Below, piece by piece: positions 36,788 to 48,387 of a stretch of 64,000 bases of DNA. How positions within the stretch are numbered: the stretch's first letter is position 1; each line of letters opens with the position of its first letter. The DNA is from Leucaena leucocephala (taxonomy: Eukaryota; Streptophyta; Magnoliopsida; Fabales; Fabaceae). Under the pieces are notes generated by a model. It made no database searches. It was given only the letters and a program-made list of their open reading frames with translations, and was not told the origin of the DNA. The stretch spans positions 17,693,001 to 17,757,000 of the forward strand of contig CM073515.1 of the NCBI GenBank assembly GCA_037074615.1. The letters are read 5' to 3'. Position numbers and translations under genes: made by a program.

Positions 36788-38735
36788 TGTTGGAAATTGT
36801 GCCCTAGGGGCCAATCATTGTCTTATGAACATTATTGATTTATGAATTTATTAATTGAGTTATCATATTATTTGCATGTTTACTATGATGATCATCCTTG
36901 GATAATTCATGATATTATCCTAAATGTCCCTGGTCGATCATCTATATGGGAGCACAGATGAAATAAGACCAGTATGACTTTGAAGATGTATAGAGATATA
37001 AATCAAAGTCATAAGCACATATAAGAGTACAAGGTGCTGGACCGACCCGCTATGAGAGAACTGCATGGGTAACGTCATAAGCTTCTCTCATATACAAACC
37101 ATGTCAATACGCCCTTTGACCTGAGATCATCATGGATTCCTACATGACAAAACGCTCAGCTTTGACCTAGTCAAAAGTCACTTTTGACCGAGTGATCATA
37201 AAGACTATGTTCGGCCTTAGTGGTTTTTCATGCGGAGGAATGTGAATGGTCAAGATGGAATTTGTCCCTCACATTTGTAGAGAGATATTACTGGGCCCCT
37301 CGATGAGTGAGTCTGAGAAATGTATGGCCATACTGTAATGGAAAGGTAGTTCCATTTCTATAGTCAGACTACTCAGGGATCGAGAAAATAACGGTCAGGA
37401 ATAGGAGGATGACATTATCCATGCCTCATCCATGACCAAAATATCGCGTGACAGAAGGGACATGATATGGTTGTATAAAAGGTTACATCGTTTATCGATC
37501 CTCATATAATTTGGGTAGTCGTTATGTCTTGCTAGAGACCGCTTGCGACTTGTGGGCTAGTATAGCAAATGGCCCACTGCCAACTTCATATGGGCCTACA
37601 GGGTCGCACACAAAATAGCCCAACACGAGCTATGATGTCCAGATTCATTGAATCTAAGACATGTCCAGATTCAATGAATGATCCAGGATAGATGTATATA
37701 TATATTTATTTATATTTATATTTGTATATATATACATTATATGTATATATGAGATTTAATTTATAAGGATAAATTAAATCTCTATCACGTTTGAAATTCG
37801 AAATTCAAATTGATAGGATATCTCATATAAGAGATATTTATAAGATTTAATTTATAAGGATAAATTAAATCTCTATCATGTTTGAAATTTAAAATTCAAA
37901 TTGATAGGATATCTCATATAAGAGATATTTATAAGATTTAATTTATAAGGATAAATTAAATCTCTATCATGTTTGAAATTCGAAATTCAAATTGATAGGA
38001 TATCTCATATAAGAGATATTTATAAGATTTAATTTATAAGGATAAATTAAATCTCTATCACGTTTGAAATTCGAAATTCAAATTGATAGGATATCTCAAA
38101 TTTGATTTATGAGAATAAATCAAAAATAGTTCAGTCTCATCTTTATTTAAAATTAAATAAATGGGTAATTAAATCTGTGGAACGGATTTGATATTATTTA
38201 TTTAATAGTTTCTTATAAAATTATACAATATATGATATTGTATTAATTTTGGAATTAATATAAGATTAACTCTAAAATCCAATTCGGTTGACAGAAAAAA
38301 AACGCATAGCATCCTATATATCTGATTCTAGGAGCTGCGTTTTGCACAGAGAAACATATAGAACATAGAAAGGCCGAAGGGGACTCTGCAAAAGGTTTGC
38401 AGATAAGAAACTGCCGAAATAGAGACGGAGAGGACGAACTCTTGAGAAAGCCCTGGAGGGACAAGAGACGCTAGCACGTCGTTCGTGGTTGGAACGCTGT
38501 TCGTGTGGATACCAGTAGAGGAAGCCGACTTGAGTCGTCGACTTCTTGTGATCAGAAAGGGAGCACGAGCCGTAGAGAGAAGCTGTAAACGTCGTGATCG
38601 AAAGCAGTGGAAGTCGCTGAGGCACACTAAGGGTAATACTTCTTCCCACTTGACTTAAACACATACGGTAGATCCTGGCAAGGAATGGAAAAATTTTTAA
38701 ATTAATTTCCGCTGCGTGTCTTCCAATTCCTTACA
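36788..38735 (+). mobile_element. Solo LTR of family K nested in K integrase, 1948 bp
   Basis: Plus orientation, opposite to its host. It begins TGTTGGAAATTGTGCCC and ends CCAATTCCTTACA. It is flanked by CATCA at 36783-36787 and 38736-38740, a perfect 5-bp target duplication. The uninterrupted version of the site is present at 40941-40960 (gttCATCGgtccacac), confirming precise insertion. It is 200 bp longer than its relative at 32571 because of extra 91-bp repeat units. Confidence 0.95.
37753..38098. repeat. 91-bp tandem repeat inside the solo LTR (about 4 copies)
   Basis: GATTTAATTTATAAGG starts at 37753, 37844, 37935 and 38026. Each unit holds two self-complementary pieces, GATTTAATTTAT...ATAAATTAAATC and ATATCTCATATAAGAGATAT. 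Other K LTRs have two units. Confidence 0.9.
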
Positions 38736-38740
38736 CATCA

Positions 38741-39346
38741 GTCCACACACATTTGTATGTATGAGGCCCAATAAATCAGTGGCCCTCCCACTATGCCCAG
38801 TGAAAGGTGACTTTGTTATCTTTCCTAACAAGCAAGACTCACAAGTGTCATATGATTCAAAATCAAATGAGTTGAGAAATCCATCTTGATGGAGTTTGGA
38901 AATGCGTTTCTCATTTATGTGGCCCAGACGACAGTGCTAGAGGTATGTCGGATCCAAATCATTTGGTTTGACCCTTTTGGCAGTTATGTTTTAGATATTT
39001 CCATGATTGGGTTGTTCCAAATTTAATATGTAATGATCAACATTCAAATCACCATGAGCATAGAAAACATCATTACGATAAATAGAACATATACTATTCC
39101 CAGCAATGGAAGTGAAACCTTCCTTATCCAAATAAGAAAGCGAAACTATGTTACTACTTAAAGCAGGAACATAATAGCAATTGTTCAAAACTAACAAAAG
39201 CCCAGTGGATAGAACTAATTCATAAGTGCCTATAGCTAACGCAGCAACCCTTGCTCTGTTTCCAACTTGTAGGACAACTTCGCATTTTTCAGCTTCCTAT
39301 TATCCTTTAGTCTCTGCACATTTTTACAAATGTGAGAACCACATGC
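38741..39346 (-). pseudogene. Ty1/copia gag-pre-integrase fragment
   Basis: This continues the K polyprotein upstream of the solo LTR. The frame at 38991-39197 reads LVLNNCYYVPALSSNIVSLS, the gag-pre-integrase region typical of Ty1/copia, and further left the HHCC zinc region is recognisable by nucleotide match to 40955-41200. It ends at 39346, where another K LTR is inserted at a CATGC site. Confidence 0.9.
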
Positions 39347-42343
39347 TGTAAGGAATTGGAAGACACACAGCGGAAATTAACTTAAAAATTTTTCATTCCT
39401 TGCCAGGATCTACCGTATGTATTTAAGTCAAGTGGGAAGAAGCATTAGCCTCAGTGTTCCTCAGCGACTTCCACAGCTTCTGGTCACGACGTTCACAACT
39501 TCTCTCCGCGGCTCGTGCTCCCTTTCCGATCACAAGAAGTCAACGACTCAGGTCAGCTTCCTCTACTGGTATCCACACGAATAACGTCCCAACCACAAAC
39601 AACGTGCTAACATCTCTTGTCCTTCCAAGGCTTTCTCAAGAATTCATCCTCTCTGTCTCTATTTCAGCAGTTTCTTATCTGTAAACCTTTTGCACATTCC
39701 CCTTCGACCTTTCTGTATTCTGTGTGTATTCAAAATATAGTTCCTAAAATCAGATATATAGGATGCTATACCTTTTTCTCTACTGAATTGGATTTTGGAG
39801 TTAATCTTATATTAATTCTGAAATTAATACAATATCATATATTGAATAATTTGATAAGAAACTAATTAAATAAATAATATTTATATTAAATCCATCCTAC
39901 AGATTTAATTCACCTATTTATTTAACTTAAAATAAAGATAAGACTGAACTATATTTAATTTATTCTCATAAATCAAATTTGAGATATCATATCAATTTGA
40001 ATTGCAAATTCAAACGTGATAGAGATTTAATTTATCCTTATAAATTAAATCTTATAAATATCTCTTATATGAGATATCCTATCAATTTGAATTTCAAATT
40101 CAAACGTGATAAAGATTTAATTTATCCTTATAAATTAAATCTCATATATCTCTTATATATAATGTATATATACGAATTTATATATATACGAATATAAATA
40201 TAAATAAATATATACATCCACCATGGATCATTCATTGAATCTAGACATGTCTTAGATTCAATGAATTTGGACATCATAGCTCGTGTTAGGCTATTTTGTG
40301 TGCGACCCTGTAGGCCCATATGAAGTTGGCAGTGGGCCATTTGCTATATTGGCCCACAAGTCGCAAGCGGTCTCTAGCAAGACATAACGACTACCCAAAT
40401 CATATGAGAATCATTAGACGATGTAACCTTTTATACAACCATATCATGTCCCTTCTGTCACGCCATATCATCCCCAAATCTTGAGGAAAGACAAACTAGG
40501 TGTCCTCCCAGTCCATATCTCATATGGAGTCTTTTCAATTGCCTTAGATGGAATACGATTGAGTGTGAACGCAACTGTCTCTAGTGCATGGCCGCAAAAG
40601 GAGGGTGGAAGATCTGTTCGACTCATCATGGATCGAACCATATCTAATAGTGTTCAATTCCTCCTTTCAGAAACACCATTCCATTGTGGTGTCCCTGGAG
40701 GAGTCAATTGTGAGACTATCCCACAACTCCTAAGATGATCTATGACTCTTGGCTCAAATATTCACCACCCCGATCAGATCGAAGGGCTTTAATTGTTTTG
40801 CCAAGCTGGTTTTGTACTTCATTTTGAAATATTTTGAACTTTTCAAAAGATTCAGATTTATGTTTCATCAGATAGATATACCCATATCAACTGAAATTAT
40901 CTATAAATGTTATGAAGTACGAATAACCTCCTCTGGCATTTGTGTTCATCGGTCCACACATATCTTTATGTATGAGGCCTAATAAATCAGTGGCCCTCTC
41001 ACTGTACCCAGTGAAAGCTGACTTTGTCATCTTTCCTAACAAGCAAGACTCGCAAGTGTCATATGATTCAAAATCAAATGAATGTAGAAATCCATCTTGA
41101 TGGAGTTTGGAAATGTGTTTCTCATTTATGTGGCCCAGACGATAGTTCCAGAGGTATGTGGGATTTAAATTGTTTGGTTTGACCCTTTTGGCAGTTATGT
41201 TATAGATATTTCCATGATTTTCCAAATTTAATATGTAATGATCAACATGCAAATCACCATGAGCATAGAAAATATCATTACGATAAATAGAACATCTACT
41301 ATTCCTAGCAATGGAAGTGAAACCTTCCTTATCCAAATAAGAAAGTGAAACAATGTTACTACTTAAAGCAGGAACATAATAGCAATTGTTCAAAACTAAC
41401 AAAAGCCCAGTGGGCAGAACTAATTCATAAGTGCCTACAGCTAACGCAGAAACCCTTGCTCTGTTTCTAACTCGTAGGTCAACCTTGCCCTTTTTCAGCT
41501 TCCTACTGTCCTTTAGTCCCTACACATTTGTACAAATGTGAGAACCACATGCAGTATCTAATACCCATGAGGTGGAAGTAGAAAGATGAATGTCTAAAAC
41601 ATAAATACCTGAAGCGATAACCCCGCTATACTTCTTGTTCTTTTTCAGATCTTCGAGGTAGAGTTTGTAATTCCTCTTCCAATGACCAGGTTCATTGCAG
41701 AAGAAGCAGACTCCTTCGATCAGAGGCTTTGCCTTCTTTGGTGTAGTCTTGGTTTTCGGCTTGCCTAACTCTTTGGTCTTATCTGATGTTCCATTATAGT
41801 ATGGCCATACATTTCTCACACTCACTCATTGAGGGGCCCAGCAATATCTCTCTACGAATGTGAGGGACAAATTCCATCTTGACCACTCACATTCCTCCAC
41901 ATGAAAAACCACTAAGCCTGAACATAGTCTTTATGACCACTCGGTCAAAAGTGACTTTTGACTAGGTCAAAGCTGAGCGTTTGTCATGTAGGAATCCATG
42001 ATGATCTCAGGTCAAAGGGCATAGTGACATGGTTTGTATATGAGAGAAGCTTATGACTTAACCCATACAGCTCTCTCATAGCGGGTCAGTCCAATACCTT
42101 GTACTCTTAAATGTGCCTATGACTTTGATTTATATCTCTATACATCTTCAAAGCCGTATTGGGTTTATTTCATCTCTGCTCCCGCATAGATGACTGACCA
42201 GGGACATTTAGGATAAGATCATGAGTTATCTAAGGATGGTCATCACAGTAAACATGCAAATAATATGATAACATAATTAATAAATTCATAAATCAACAAT
42301 GTTCATAAGATAATGATTGGCCCCTAGGGCATGATTTCCAACA
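39347..42343 (-). mobile_element. Chimeric K-family LTR carrying captured internal sequence
   Basis: LTR ends are canonical (TGTAAGGAATTGG at 39347; TTTCCAACA ending 42343). The flanks CATGC (39342-39346) and CATAC (42344-42348) look like a 5-bp target duplication with one transition. The uninterrupted site is seen at 41548-41552. The middle of the LTR is replaced: LTR sequence runs 39347-40468 and 41790-42343, while 40469-41789 is K internal sequence (integrase, gag-pre-integrase, zinc knuckle). About 110 bp of LTR normally lying between the two parts (compare 45584-45693) is missing. This may be a template-switch product that was then inserted, or a later conversion. Confidence 0.8.
40469..41789 (-). 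pseudogene. Captured copia internal fragment: zinc knuckle to integrase
   Basis: 41520-41825 includes the CCHC knuckle region (CFFCNEPGHWKRNY), in which the final Cys is Tyr. 40887-41402 is a 172-residue open piece with gag-pre-integrase (LNNCYYVPALSSNIVSLS), the HHCC zinc region (RLGHINEKH...CESCLLGK) and the start of the integrase core (FITFIDN). In the core the first FIDD motif reads FIDN. 40469-40890 continues integrase in broken frames. It lacks both nested LTR insertions that interrupt the main element, so it was copied before them or from another copy. Confidence 0.85.
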
Positions 42344-43290
42344 CATACAGTATCTAATACCCATGTGGTCGAAGTAGAAAGATGAATGTCTATAACATAA
42401 ATACATGAAGCGATAGCCCCGCTATACTTCTTGTTCTTTTTCAGATCTTCAAGGTAGAGTTTGTAATTCCTCTTCCAATGACCATTGCAGAAGAAGCAGA
42501 CTCCTTCCTTCGGAGGCTTTGCCTTTTTTGGTGTAGGCTTAGTTTCAAGCTTGCCTAACTCTTTAGTCTTACCTGATGAGCCATGACCCTTCCCCTTGCC
42601 TTTGCCTTTCTTTTTCATACCCTTTCCTTTATGAACCATCAAAATAATGCTGGGCTTCTTCTTAAGACTCGGCTCAGCAGCTTTAAGCATCCTATGCAGT
42701 TCAGAAATAGATTTCTCCATGTTGTTCATATTGTAGTTCATGACAAACTGGTCATAACTTTCTGGGAGTTAGTTCAAGACCAAATCCATAGCTAACTCCT
42801 GGCTCATGAGAAATACAAGCCTCTCAAGGTGATCAATGTACCCTTTTATCTTTAAGACATGAGTACTAATTGATGCCCTTCAGCCATCTTGTAGGAATAT
42901 AAGGCCTTATTAGTCTCACACCTCTCTTGCCTTGCCTGTTACTAGAATATTTCCTTGAGATGCACAATCATCTCATAAGCCTCCATGTGTTCTAGATATC
43001 TTTGGAGCTCCAGAACCATAGTGGCTAGCATCAAGCATCCCACATCGATAGAGTCTTCCTTATGCTTCATGTAAGCATCTCTCTGAGCTCTAGGAGCATT
43101 GGTCGCTGGCTCCTCAAGAATGGGTTGATCTAGGACATGTGCCTTTCTTTCCTGCTTGAGAACAATTCTCAAGTTCCTAAACTAGTCAAGAAAGTTTGTC
43201 CCATTGAGTTTGTCCTTCTCAAGGATAGATCGTAGTGATAATGTAGCAGTATTACTAGTCGTCATGATTCTACAATTAGAATATACAATT
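42344..43290 (-). pseudogene. Ty1/copia gag, copy 1
   Basis: 42286-42741 holds the C-terminal gag with a Lys/Gly-rich linker (KGKGMKKKGKGKGKG) and a damaged zinc knuckle (CFFCNGHWKRNY), where spacing is shortened and the last Cys is lost. 42942-43172 holds the gag core (RIVLKQERKAHVLD, HKEDSIDVGCLMLATM), which resembles the UBN2-type gag of plant copia elements. A plausible start lies near 43263 (ATGACGACTAGTAATACTGC on the minus strand). Stops interrupt the frame. The whole segment recurs unchanged 3905 bases to the right. Confidence 0.9.
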
Positions 43291-44465
43291 TAATTAGCAA
43301 TCTCCCATTAAATAAATAACCCTCAATGCAATAGTTAGTGGGCTAAGATCCATATTTGGCTCAAACTTAAGTCCGCTTTGGCAGGACACTTAAATTAAGT
43401 TATTTAGGTAGGTAACACCTTTATCAATTACATCAAATGTAACTCTTAGATGTTCATGGATTCTATCATCATATGATCTGGCATGTTTTTAATCCCATCT
43501 AATGCCTTGAGACCCAAAACCATTTTGTTAATCTCACTTAAGTAAAACAATAATAAACATGTGAGAGTAGTAATATTACTCTTAGTTATCTCCCCAAGAT
43601 AACTCAAATGCACCCACTTTGGCGGAGTCCACAATTGAGCGATCGAGGTTTTGACAAGTGTTCATAAATTGACGGCATTATGACTTAAGATTTCATTTAG
43701 AGGGCTTAATTTAACTATCTGATTTATAAGAATACATGTTTCTCAGTTTGTATCTCATACAAGTAATATGCATGTGCTGATATAATCATAAGATGCATAA
43801 TTTAAACGTGATACAATATGGCTCACCTATCCTAAGTCCACTCAAGCCAATGAGAGGAGCTCTCTAGTAAGAAGAGGCAAATTACATATAGAAACCTCTT
43901 TTAACATTTGAGGGGAGTGAGATGAGAAGAGAAGGTACATTAAGAGTATATAGAGGAAGGCACGACACGCAGGTCGTATTTAAAAAATTACAACACTTGC
44001 AATCTAGAGCCATATTGTTCACCATACCTAAACATTTAAGAATCAATATTCATATTTAATTGAAGGCCAATTAATGTTTCAAAACTAAAACATTCACAAA
44101 ATAGTATATGTTATGGTTATATTGCGCTACAAACAGGTAGCCACGGTAATCCCGCTAGCCGGTTAGTGGGCGGTGGTCCCGCTAGCCTGTTAGCGGGCAG
44201 GGTCTGGGCAGTGGCCCGAGAATTTTTTTGTTGTTGCATATATAATCATGAATCTGAATTCATTTTTCTTAGACCCCATCAATATTAATTGATCAAATTA
44301 AAATGCATGCACCACCAATTTCAATTCCCTTTCAGATTCCTTATATGTCATACATAAAACGGATTTCTTATATGTCACACATAAAACACATGTTATCATA
44401 TGATTGGCTACGATTAACCCATATCATATGAATCAACAATCAAGCCTAACTTAAACACAAAACGG
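43291..44465 (-). other. K-family untranslated leader, copy 1, with twin GC hairpins
   Basis: Region between primer-binding site and gag. It includes two tandem GC-rich hairpins in an AT-rich setting: CCCGCTA(44151)...TAGTGGG(44170) and CCCGCTA(44178)...TAGCGGG(44197), 27 bases apart. Their place just downstream of the primer-binding site on the RNA is where dimerisation or packaging structures of retroelements usually lie; that role is inference. The minus frame at 43446-43634 is not recognisable. Confidence 0.6.
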
Positions 44466-44481
44466 CATGGCTCTGATACCA
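44466..44481 (-). other. Initiator tRNA-Met primer-binding site, copy 1
   Basis: The minus strand reads TGGTATCAGAGCCATG, the canonical plant Ty1/copia primer-binding site, immediately inside the LTR at 44483. Confidence 0.95.
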
Positions 44482-44482
44482 C

Positions 44483-46248
44483 TAGAAGGAATTGGAAGAC
44501 ACGCAGCAGAAATTAACTTAAAAATTTTTCCATTCCCTGCCAGGATCTACCGTATGTGTTTAAGTCAATGGAAAGAAGTATTACCCTCAGTATTCAATTG
44601 CGACTTTCTCAGCTTCTGGTTACGACGTCCACAGCTTCTCTTCGCGACTCGTGATCTCTTTTCGATCGCAAGAAGTCGACGACTCAGGTCGGCTTCCTCT
44701 ACTAGTATCCACACGAACAGGTTCTAACCACGAATGACGTGCTAGCGCCTCCTGTCCCTCCAGGGCTTACTCAAGAATTCGTCCTCTCCGTCTCTATTTT
44801 GGTAGTTTCTTATCTGCAAACCTTTTGCGAATTCCTATTCACACTTTTTTTTGTCCCAACCATAGCTCCTAAATATCATATATATAGGATGCTATGCGTG
44901 TTACTACAGACTTGAATTTTTGGAATTAATCTTATATTAATTATGAAATTAATACAATATCATATATTATATAATTTGATAAGAAACTAATTAAATAAAT
45001 AGTGTTTGTATTAAATCTGTCCCGCAGATTTAATTCACCCATTTATTTAATTTAAAATAAAGATAAGACGGAATTACATTTGATTTATTCTCATAAATCA
45101 AATTTGAGATATCATATCAATTTGAATTTCAAATTCAAACGTGATAGAGATTTAATTTTATCCTTATAAATTAAATCTTGTAAATATCTCTTATATGAGA
45201 TATCATATCAATTTGAATTTCAAATTCAAATGTGATAGAGATTTAATTTATCTTTATAAATTAAATCTTGTAAATATCTCTTATATATATAATATTTATA
45301 CGAATTTATATATATGTGAATATAAATATAAATAAATATATACATCCACCCTGGATCATTCATTGAATATGGACATGTCTTAGATTCAATGAATCTGGAC
45401 ATCATAGCTCGTGTTGGGCTATTTTGTGTGCAACCCTATAGGTCCATATGAAGTTGGCAGTGGGCCATTTACTATACTGACTCACAAGTCATAAGCGATC
45501 TCTAGCAAGACATAACGACTACACAAATCATATGAGGATCGATGAACGATGTAACCTTTTATACAACCATATCATGTCCCTTTTGTCACACGATATTTTG
45601 GTCATGGATGAGGCATGGAGAATGTCATCCTCCTATTCCTGACCGTTACTTTCTCGATCCCTGAGTAGTCTGACTATATAAATGGAACTATCTTTCCATT
45701 ATAGTATGGCCATACATTTCTCAGACTCACTCATCGAGGGGCCCAGTAATATCTCTCTATGAATGTGAGGGACAAATTCCGTCTTGACTATTCACATTCC
45801 TCCGCACAGAAAACCACTAAGCCTGAACATAGTCTTTATGACCACTCGGTCAAAAGTGACTTTTGACTAGGTCAAAGCTGAGCGTTTGTCATGTAGGAAT
45901 CCATGATGATCTCAGGTCAAAGGGCATAGTGACATGGTTTGTATATGAGAGAAGCTTATGACTTAACCCATACAGCTCTCTCATAGCGGGTCAGTCCAAT
46001 ACCTTGTACTCTTAAATGTGCCTATGACTTTGATTTATATCTCTATACATCTTCAAAGCCGTATTGGGTTTATTTCATCTCTGCTCCCGCATAGATGACT
46101 GACCAGGGACATTTAGGATAAGATCATGAGTTATCTAAGGATGGTCATCACAGTAAACATGCAAATAATATGATAACATAATTAATAAATTCATAAATCA
46201 ACAATGTTCATAAGATAATGATTGGCCCCTAGGGCATGATTTCCAACA
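44483..46248 (-). mobile_element. Hybrid K-family LTR between the two gag copies
   Basis: The left part (44483 to 45809) matches the LTR at 48388 base for base where compared. The right part (45814 to 46248) matches the LTR piece ending at 42343. The switch is visible in 'tccGcacaGaaaaCcactaaGCctG', where the first capitals follow the 48-kb LTR and the last follow the 42-kb LTR. This is the expected product of a crossover between two non-allelic LTRs. Confidence 0.85.
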
Positions 46249-47195
46249 CATACAGTATCTAATACCCATGTGGTCGAAGTAGAAAGATGAATGTCTATAA
46301 CATAAATACATGAAGCGATAGCCCCGCTATACTTCTTGTTCTTTTTCAGATCTTCAAGGTAGAGTTTGTAATTCCTCTTCCAATGACCATTGCAGAAGAA
46401 GCAGACTCCTTCCTTCGGAGGCTTTGCCTTTTTTGGTGTAGGCTTAGTTTCAAGCTTGCCTAACTCTTTAGTCTTACCTGATGAGCCATGACCCTTCCCC
46501 TTGCCTTTGCCTTTCTTTTTCATACCCTTTCCTTTATGAACCATCAAAATAATGCTGGGCTTCTTCTTAAGACTCGGCTCAGCAGCTTTAAGCATCCTAT
46601 GCAGTTCAGAAATAGATTTCTCCATGTTGTTCATATTGTAGTTCATGACAAACTGGTCATAACTTTCTGGGAGTTAGTTCAAGACCAAATCCATAGCTAA
46701 CTCCTGGCTCATGAGAAATACAAGCCTCTCAAGGTGATCAATGTACCCTTTTATCTTTAAGACATGAGTACTAATTGATGCCCTTCAGCCATCTTGTAGG
46801 AATATAAGGCCTTATTAGTCTCACACCTCTCTTGCCTTGCCTGTTACTAGAATATTTCCTTGAGATGCACAATCATCTCATAAGCCTCCATGTGTTCTAG
46901 ATATCTTTGGAGCTCCAGAACCATAGTGGCTAGCATCAAGCATCCCACATCGATAGAGTCTTCCTTATGCTTCATGTAAGCATCTCTCTGAGCTCTAGGA
47001 GCATTGGTCGCTGGCTCCTCAAGAATGGGTTGATCTAGGACATGTGCCTTTCTTTCCTGCTTGAGAACAATTCTCAAGTTCCTAAACTAGTCAAGAAAGT
47101 TTGTCCCATTGAGTTTGTCCTTCTCAAGGATAGATCGTAGTGATAATGTAGCAGTATTACTAGTCGTCATGATTCTACAATTAGAATATACAATT
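46249..47195 (-). pseudogene. Ty1/copia gag, copy 2
   Basis: Copy of 42344-43290 at an offset of 3905 bases. The encoded fragments (46191-46646 and 46847-47077) are identical in residues to copy 1, including the damaged zinc knuckle and all stops. Shared defects show that the duplication came after inactivation. Confidence 0.95.
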
Positions 47196-48370
47196 TAATT
47201 AGCAATCTCCCATTAAATAAATAACCCTCAATGCAATAGTTAGTGGGCTAAGATCCATATTTGGCTCAAACTTAAGTCCGCTTTGGCAGGACACTTAAAT
47301 TAAGTTATTTAGGTAGGTAACACCTTTATCAATTACATCAAATGTAACTCTTAGATGTTCATGGATTCTATCATCATATGATCTGGCATGTTTTTAATCC
47401 CATCTAATGCCTTGAGACCCAAAACCATTTTGTTAATCTCACTTAAGTAAAACAATAATAAACATGTGAGAGTAGTAATATTACTCTTAGTTATCTCCCC
47501 AAGATAACTCAAATGCACCCACTTTGGCGGAGTCCACAATTGAGCGATCGAGGTTTTGACAAGTGTTCATAAATTGACGGCATTATGACTTAAGATTTCA
47601 TTTAGAGGGCTTAATTTAACTATCTGATTTATAAGAATACATGTTTCTCAGTTTGTATCTCATACAAGTAATATGCATGTGCTGATATAATCATAAGATG
47701 CATAATTTAAACGTGATACAATATGGCTCACCTATCCTAAGTCCACTCAAGCCAATGAGAGGAGCTCTCTAGTAAGAAGAGGCAAATTACATATAGAAAC
47801 CTCTTTTAACATTTGAGGGGAGTGAGATGAGAAGAGAAGGTACATTAAGAGTATATAGAGGAAGGCACGACACGCAGGTCGTATTTAAAAAATTACAACA
47901 CTTGCAATCTAGAGCCATATTGTTCACCATACCTAAACATTTAAGAATCAATATTCATATTTAATTGAAGGCCAATTAATGTTTCAAAACTAAAACATTC
48001 ACAAAATAGTATATGTTATGGTTATATTGCGCTACAAACAGGTAGCCACGGTAATCCCGCTAGCCGGTTAGTGGGCGGTGGTCCCGCTAGCCTGTTAGCG
48101 GGCAGGGTCTGGGCAGTGGCCCGAGAATTTTTTTGTTGTTGCATATATAATCATGAATCTGAATTCATTTTTCTTAGACCCCATCAATATTAATTGATCA
48201 AATTAAAATGCATGCACCACCAATTTCAATTCCCTTTCAGATTCCTTATATGTCATACATAAAACGGATTTCTTATATGTCACACATAAAACACATGTTA
48301 TCATATGATTGGCTACGATTAACCCATATCATATGAATCAACAATCAAGCCTAACTTAAACACAAAACGG
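47196..48370 (-). other. K-family untranslated leader, copy 2, with twin GC hairpins
   Basis: Identical in all stretches compared to 43291-44465, with hairpins at about 48056-48075 and 48083-48102. Confidence 0.75.
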
Positions 48371-48386
48371 CATGGCTCTGATACCA
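48371..48386 (-). other. Initiator tRNA-Met primer-binding site, copy 2
   Basis: TGGTATCAGAGCCATG on the minus strand, at the same position relative to its LTR as copy 1. Confidence 0.95.
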
Positions 48387-48387
48387 C

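Noticed and set aside
38314..38664. Overlapping 99- and 116-codon frames
   Set aside because: They fall in the GC-richer end of a K-family LTR, and equivalent frames in other LTRs are not maintained.
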